Source: Glycine soja (Eukaryota > Streptophyta > Magnoliopsida > Fabales > Fabaceae). Taken from it: 64,000 bases of DNA. Below, piece by piece: positions 58,006 to 64,000 of the stretch (its first letter is position 1; each line of letters starts with the position of its first letter). The notes beneath the pieces are model-generated. The model was not told the origin of the DNA. It saw only the letters and a list, made by a program, of their open reading frames with translations, and did not search any database. The stretch spans positions 36,853,334-36,917,333 of the forward strand of contig NC_041016.1 in assembly GCF_004193775.1 (NCBI RefSeq), given 5' to 3'. The position numbers were made by a program, and so were the translations under genes.

Positions 58006-58023
58006 TCCCCAGCAACGGCGCCA
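58006..58023 (-). other. Primer binding site (tRNA-Asp type) of the Athila-like element
   Basis: The minus strand reads TGGCGCCGTTGCTGGGGA, the form typical of Athila-lineage elements. Confidence 0.8.
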
Positions 58024-59637
58024 TAAGATTTCCCCTGCAATTACTTTTTGGTTCAATTTTTCTTTATACAAATATGTTCAAGGGAAATCTGATTAGCCGG
58101 AAAGTGCACCAGATCGTTAAGTATTTAAAATTAAAACGGATGAATCTGAGTATCGAACTGAGGGAACTAGTATTAGATAGGGTTAAATTCAGAAATAAGG
58201 CATTGTTGAAAGAAACATTGATAATTGATGATTTAGAGCAAAATTAAACTAAGTCTAGGCTAAAAACAGTAAAAATGCAATTAAGTAAGATTGAGAGCAA
58301 AAGGTAAAAGTGTTGGGTCCTTCTAACAAACAAGCTGATGCATATAAGGATATTACTCTAATCAATCATGCTTTTGTGTTCTATGTTGTAGCCTAAAGTA
58401 CTAAACCATGATCCCTAATTAGGCTAGCTTAACTTAAGCTTTGTCCTTAGATCCCTCTTGTTGGACTAGGCTCAACTTAAGCAGCCCTTGTAGGTTTAGA
58501 CTAATTTAAACTAAACTTCGTCCTTAGATCCCTCTTGTTGGACTAGGCTCAGCTTAATCAGCTTACGAAAGTTTAGACTAATTTAACCTAAGCTTCATCT
58601 TCAGATCCCTCTTGTTGGACTAGACTTAGACTAAACAACATTATCATCACAACATATTAGGAAAACTAAAACTTAATCCTCAGATCCCTCTTGTTGGACT
58701 AAGTTTCAATCCTGCTTCTATCAAGTTCTAAGGCAACAATACATTTCCCAATGCTAAAGTCACCTAACCATGCACACAAATGGGTGATCAGACCAAGAGC
58801 ATACAAAATTTAAGCACTGAAAGAAGCATTGAACACAATAAACACAATCAATTAGATATTAAAGGAATTACATCAGTTGTTCCTTAGAAATCCCCAACAA
58901 GAGTGTTTAGCCAGCCATACAGAAAAACCCTAACACAAGTGAGATTAAGAGTAGAGAATAACTGCTCTTTACACAAGAAGGGGGATCCCTCCTCCTCTAC
59001 TCAGCATCTCACAATCACTCTACAACTCACTAATCTCTATCTAGTTACAGAACCTAGGTCTCTCTGCAAAAGCTGCTCCTCTTGCTACCTCCAGAGCTCT
59101 ATTCTCAAAATAGGCACTGTGGTGTGCTCTGGAATTCTCTACCAATCATTTGTCTCCCCTAATTCTGCACAAGACAGGCTATAAATAGGCTCTGAATCTG
59201 GGACACTGTGCTTAGCGCCACCCTTGCACTTAGCGCGAGTAAGTGGATTTGAGCTTAGCACCAGTCATGCGCAGAGCCTGACTGAAGACAACTGTTGCGC
59301 TTAGCACACTGATCTCACGCTTAGTGCGCGGCCTTGATATTGATGCTCTGCCAGATTCTTCTGTTGCGCTAAAGTTGCGCTTAACGATGGATGTGTGCTG
59401 AGCCCAAATGGTGAGCTGAGCGCAACTACCACTTTTAGCACTTCAAGATTTAGCCTCTTTTAACCTGAAATTGAACAGATTTCATCATTAAATCCAATGG
59501 AAAGTATTCTAGAGATAGCTATAACAAGAAAACAAGATTTATTTACCAATCCCTACAAAATAACTATAAATTGGGGAAACTATACAAGTTTGGGAAGATG
59601 TTTTCTATAAAAAAATTGTCATATAAGATGACTAACA
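58024..59637 (-). repeat. 5' LTR of the Athila-like element
   Basis: It matches 48738-50259, contains four GATCCCTCTTGTTGGACT blocks (58450-58700) and GCTTAGCGC words at its promoter side (59208-59400), and ends ACTAACA at 59637. Confidence 0.8.
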
Positions 59638-60133
59638 ACCTCTCTCACATTCTCTGCAAGTTAGGCTTAAAAAAAAGGTTTTTTTCCCGCGAAGGCGCGC
59701 TTAGCGCCATTCTCGCGCTAAGCGCCAGTAAGTGTGATTTTGCTTATCGCCAATCTCGCGCTTAGCGCAGAAGAGACAATTGTCTCGCTTAGCGAGCTGC
59801 ATACGCATTGTGCGCGTGCTGGCGTGGACGAACTCTCTTCAGGCTTATCCTCAATTGCTAAGCCATTGTTGTCTCGCTTAGCGGTTTGGTCTCGCTAAGC
59901 GCATGGTTCAGGCTTAGCGAGACAACAACTTTTGCACCTTCATAATTTTCTGTTGTTTACCTGAAATTAAGGCGAAATTTACATTAAATTCATAAGGAAG
60001 GCTTCTACTGAGCACATATGAAAACTAAACTAAAAATATTTACAATCCTACCAAAAATAACTATAAATTGGGAGATTTATATCATTTTGGAAAACTTTTC
60101 TATACAAAAGTTAGTCGTAAAAGACGACTAACA
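59638..60133 (-). repeat. Gypsy (Athila-type) LTR, right part; left part is 47862-48737
   Basis: The segment is dense in GCGCTTAGCG and GCGCTAAGCG words (59690-59930) and ends AAAAGTTAGTCGTAAAAGAC then GACTAACA at 60133, the same terminus as the inner element's LTRs. It represents the start of the outer LTR on the minus strand. Confidence 0.6.
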
Positions 60134-60135
60134 CC

Positions 60136-63016
60136 TGTCATACCCTAATTTTGTTCGGGGAATATCGTTTGTTGATCTTTTGATCCTTGCTAGTCGACTT
60201 ACGGTGTTGAATGTCAGTTACAGTGTGAAATAGTTGATCATTCAATGTTTTGATCAAGAGTGCGAAAGATACCAAAAGGAAGGGACAAAAGGGTCATTTC
60301 AGGGAGTTTTTTGGACCTTGGCTCACCCAGGCTAGCCTCTGGCTCACCCAAGCTAACCTCTGGCTCACTTGGGCCCCTAAATTGCTTAGGGGCGAAGGAA
60401 CTAGCTCGCACGAGCGAGCCAACTTACTTCATGATGAAGCATTAGCTCGCCAGGGCAAGTTGCCATTGTTCCAAAGGCCATTTTTTGCTATAAATAGGCG
60501 TGAGGGAGGCTGAGTAATGTAAAAGCAAGCTTCATGATTGAATCAAGATTGAGTCATAAATCAAGATTGATTCATGATGATGAATCAAGATTGATTCAAG
60601 GTGTTTTGATGATAACAAAGATGATGACAAAAAGCCCACGAGAATGACTTCAAGATTGAGTCAAGAACAATTCAAGAATCAAGAATCAAGTTTCAAGTTT
60701 CAAGTTTCAAGAACCAAGATTCAAGACTCAAGATTCAAGAACCAAGATTCAAGACTCAAGATTCAAGAATCAAGAAAAGACTCAATCAAGATAAGTACTA
60801 AAAAGTTTTTCAAAATATTGAGTAGCACATCAAGTTTTCACAAAAGCTTTTACCAAAGAGTTTTTACTCTCGGGTAATCGATTACCAGTAGCAAAGTTTG
60901 TTTTCACATGCTTTCAAACTGAATTTACAACGTTCCAATTAATTTCAAAATGGTGTAATCAATTACAAGATTTTGGTAATCGATTACCAGTGTGTTTAAA
61001 CGTTGAAATTCAAATTCAATTGTGAAGAGTCACATCCTTTGACAAAAATGTTTTGTGTAATCGATTACATGATTTGGTAATCGATTACCAGTGATAAGTT
61101 TTGAATAAAAATCAAAAGATGTAACTCTTCCAATGGTTTTCAAGTTTTTCTAAAGGTTATAACTCTTCTAATGGTTTTCTTGACCAGACATGAAGAGTCT
61201 ATAAAAGCAAGACCTTGACTTGTATTTTAAGAAATTATTCATAACAATTATTACAATCCTTTACAATCTTTGAATCTCTTTGAACATCTTCTTCTTCTTC
61301 TTCCTTTGCCAAAAGCTTTCTAAAGTTTTCTAGTTTTCTAAACCTTGAAAACAAAAGTGTGCTATTCATCCTTTTCATTCCCTTCTCCCTTTGCCAAAAA
61401 GAATTTGCCAAGGACTAACCGCCTGAATTTTTTTTGTGTCTCTCTTCTCCCTTTTCCAAAAGAACGAAGGACTAACCACCTGAATTCTTTTGTGTCTCCC
61501 TTCTCCCTTGTCAAAGAATTCAAAATGACACAGTTTGAGAATTCTTTTGATTCTTCCCTTTCCCATAAACAAAAGATTTCAAAGGACTAACCGCCTGAGA
61601 ATTTTTTTGTTTCCCCTTTCACAAAGTTTTGAAGGACTAACCGCCTAAGAACTTTGTCTTAACACATTGGAGGGTGCATCCTTTGTGGTACAAGTAGAAG
61701 GTACATCTACATGGGTTGTTGTGACTAAGAACAAGAGAGGGTACATCTCTTGTGGATCAGTTCAAGTGGAGGGTACATCCACTAGGTTGTTCAAAGAGAA
61801 CAAGGGAAGGTACATCCCTTGTGGATCTTTCCTTGTAAAGGACTTTACAAGGTTGAAAAGAAATCTCAAGGACCGCAGGTCAGTTGGGGACTGGATGTAG
61901 GCACGGGTTGTTGCCGAACCAGTATAAAACTCTTGTGTTTGTCTTCTTCCCTACACTCTTTAATTTCCACTGTGCACTTTAATTATTGCTTTTACTTTTG
62001 GTAACATTAAGAAGGATAGATTTTTTATTAGTAAAGTTTCATTAATAATTAATTCAACCCCCCCCCCTTCTTAATTATTCCGTGGCCACTTGATCTAACA
62101 AGTAAAGGTTTCTAAGGTTCAGAAGTGGAGAAAATTGAGAGAAATAAGAGAAAAAGAAGCTGATTGTGATCAACCTCTACATCGTTCTTCACTCTGTGTT
62201 CTTCGTTCGTCATTCGATTAGCATTTGTTTTTAAGGATTTGAACATGATCTATGCACCCTTAGGGGTCCTCTTTGTTGTTTTGTGCATCTTTATCTCCTT
62301 CTTTTATCATCGGTAATCACCTTTCTTTTGTAAAGTAGGTTTTAACTGATCATTAGTGCCACAAGTTATCTTTAAGAAACGATTGAAGGTTAATAAACAA
62401 ACCCAAAATAAAACCAACTCATAACTAACTTCTTTGTATCAAATATCACTTGAGATCGTTTCAAGGTCCAGCACCTTAACGATTCTCTCCACTTTTCAAA
62501 TTTAAAAGATCATTTCAAGGTCCAATGCCTTAAAGATTCTCTCCTATTTTCAAAATTTAAAAAATCGTTTCAAGGTCCAACACCTTAAATGACTTTTTGT
62601 TTGCAATTAAAATGAACCTTTCAAAAACATAAAAATCAATTTAACGCACAAACATTCAGACTTAAAGAACTACGTAGGTCTGAATTCCTCATTGCACCTA
62701 AGGATACGTAGGAGCAAGGGCAACACCCTTATCGACCCCAAAAAAATAAAATAAAAACATAAAATGGAAAATAAACAACATTGAAGATACATTTTTTGCA
62801 CACTTGATTAAAGACTGTTGTCCCTTGTGATGGGTACATGGGGTGCTAATACCTTCCCCATGCGTAAACAATTTCTAAACCCTTATTTTCAAAATCGACA
62901 ACCCCTTTTTGGTTTTTCTAACATTTTCCTTGAATAAACGTTGGTGGGAACTCCCGCGCATTTTCCTTTTTCGAAGACACTCCTTTGGATTTTCGCCCGC
63001 ACTCCCATCGTAGGGT
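60136..63016 (+). repeat. Tat/Ogre-type LTR, split by a solo LTR
   Basis: It starts TGTCATACCCTAATTTTGTT, the same start as the LTRs of the 9227-34285 element, and has a TATA box (TATAAATAGG, 60490-60499). After the insertion (60518-62100) it continues with the R-U5 part: GCACCTTAACGATTCTC, CTACGTAGGTCTGAATTCC (62668), GGATACGTAGGAGC and GGGGTGCTAATACCTTCC. A 21-bp repeat of GGCTCACCCAGGCTAGCC type is present at 60321, 60342 and 60363. Its 3' end near 63016 is not followed by a clear primer site. Confidence 0.7.
60518..62100 (+). mobile_element. Solo LTR of the pol-less copia-like family, target duplication AGTAA
   Basis: It starts TGTAAAAGCAAGCTTCATG, ends CTTGATCTAACA, and is flanked by perfect AGTAA at 60513-60517 and 62101-62105. 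It belongs to the family of 34700-36320 in opposite orientation. Palindromes: 60874 (its partner lost, exactly one 21-bp step), 60955/60976, 61057/61077. A TATA box (TATAAAAGCAAG) is at about 61201. Confidence 0.9.
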
Positions 63017-64000
63017 AGGTGTCTACCCAATGTGACTAGACCAATTAGGTTGCCACAAATGTATCCCAATGTCTATGTCCCTGCCTATGTCAACCAAATC
63101 CTAGGGACAATAAGTCATGTGATAGGGGATGCAACCCAATACCATGTTGGTTATCAGCCTCCCTTTAGGGGACACACTAGTTACGTGGAAACATGAGTCA
63201 TTAGGCACACAGATAGTCATCAAAACGAATGGAAGATAGGCTGCTTCCACAATTATTCTAGGAACTTTGGGCCTAGTGTGGATTGAAGATGGATCAGTAA
63301 CCACATCAGCTACTACCCCAATGTGATAGTTGAAGTCATATGGAAGAACTTCGAAGTCCAACTAAAGCCTATTAACAACTTTATTGTAACACAAGGCTAC
63401 TTTCAGGATCATTGATTATCCCCACAAACTAACATAAGACTTTTCAGCATGGTTTATCCTCACTCACGCTTTTCAATAAACTTCCTAGAAGGTCACCATC
63501 CCATAATTACTTCAAGTCAAGCACCCTAAAGGAGGACCTGCTCAAGACTAATATGCAGACGATGATCTTCACAAAAAGTCCTACTAGAACTATGTGGATA
63601 CTTGTGATTGAGATTACAATAGGTCTCAAAACCATCCCAACAACATTCTTTATGGTGAATGCCAAACCATTAGATTCTTAGGTGCAACAGAAGTAGCTTG
63701 TTACCCTAAGAAAGACATATATACTAGAATTCTTGAGTTGATTACCCAATATAAGGATTGTTTCACCTTGGACTATCATGAGATGCCTAGTTTATCAAAA
63801 ACACTAGTAGCATCAACTACCTATCAAAGATGGTTATAAAACTTACAAGTAGACTCCATGGAAATTCAACACTGAAGTTTTTTTAAAGGTCAGAAGAGTA
63901 GTAGAACACGTATTGTTAGCTTGCTTTATTAGAATGGCTAAGTGTGTAGAAAAATTATGTTAACATGTACTACAATTGGGATTCGATTACACTTGGACAA
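63017..64000 (+). pseudogene. Decayed internal region with a gypsy reverse-transcriptase start
   Basis: Most of the region shows no domain. At about 63715-63800 one plus-strand frame reads LITQYKDCFTLDYHEMPSLSK, which resembles the segment before the reverse-transcriptase core of Tat/Ogre elements (an acidic-aromatic D-x-F-x-x-D-Y-H-E-M-P pattern). Stops follow within 20 codons and the window ends before the polymerase core. It is consistent with being the inside of the element whose LTR is 60136-63016, but no gag is visible between. Confidence 0.42.

Larger units (their letters stand above)
48738..59637 (-). mobile_element. Athila-like gypsy element with gag and second ORF but no pol
   Basis: A primer site of tRNA-Asp type (58006-58023) beside the right LTR and a polypurine tract (50260-50274) beside the left LTR set the minus orientation. 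Gag lies at 55445-57648, the second ORF at 51690-53203, and the space between holds a GCTTAGCGC repeat field instead of protease, reverse transcriptase and integrase. A solo LTR (55792-56577) interrupts gag. The exact left terminus is uncertain: bases next to the primer site lack the CAACA seen at 48738. Confidence 0.75.

Overview
This is a plant nuclear repeat block with no recognisable host gene, rRNA, tRNA or bacterial feature. Every coding signal I can place belongs to LTR retrotransposons. The best guess for the source is soybean (Glycine), because the two largest coding elements look like the SIRE1 Ty1/copia family and the gypsy gag remnants resemble soybean Athila/Calypso-type and Tat/Ogre-type gag. 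The species call is inference from family recognition, not from a search.

Layout: (a) 1-5116, a SIRE-type copia element on the minus strand, cut by the window edge, with a nonsense mutation; it abuts the start of another LTR element whose 5' LTR is 5174-6124. (b) 6125-9226, fragments of Tat/Ogre-type LTRs and minisatellites in both orientations. (c) 9227-34285, one large gag-bearing Tat/Ogre-like element on the minus strand (LTRs of 1.61 kb, no pol) that hosts two later insertions: a solo LTR (18053-19119, target duplication TCCTA) and a complete, open SIRE-type element (22851-32530, target duplication CTTAG). (d) 34286-46479, an unfamiliar coding stretch and a probable LTR, split by a minus-strand copia-like element (34700-43997, target duplication CCTCC). 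That element has gag and a second ORF but no pol, and itself contains a solo LTR (37027-37854) and a nested LTR of its own family (42040-43760, target duplication GTGCT). (e) 47862-60133, a gypsy LTR split by an Athila-like element (about 48738-59637), again gag plus a second ORF without pol, whose gag is interrupted by another solo LTR (55792-56577). (f) 60136-64000, a Tat-type LTR split by a solo LTR (60518-62100, target duplication AGTAA), then a decayed internal region with a gypsy reverse-transcriptase relic.

The open SIRE element is the only apparently functional unit: LTR, tRNA-Met primer site, gag-pol in one frame, a TAG stop in the leaky context TAG CAA TTA, an in-frame env-like ORF, polypurine tract, LTR. 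Its LTRs differ by about eight changes, so it is young. The three pol-less elements would need enzymes supplied in trans.

Two themes go beyond ordinary annotation. First, a second ORF that looks like one protein superfamily (the plant 'putative transposon protein' type) occurs in copia and gypsy elements alike. Second, four element families each carry their own short palindromic or inverted motif, repeated many times at helically regular spacings near 20 bp: GATGTC/GACATC in SIRE, GTAATCGATTAC in the 34700-43997 family, GCTTAGCGC in the Athila-like element, GCTCAC/GCTCGCC in the Tat LTRs. All target duplications and counts were read by eye.
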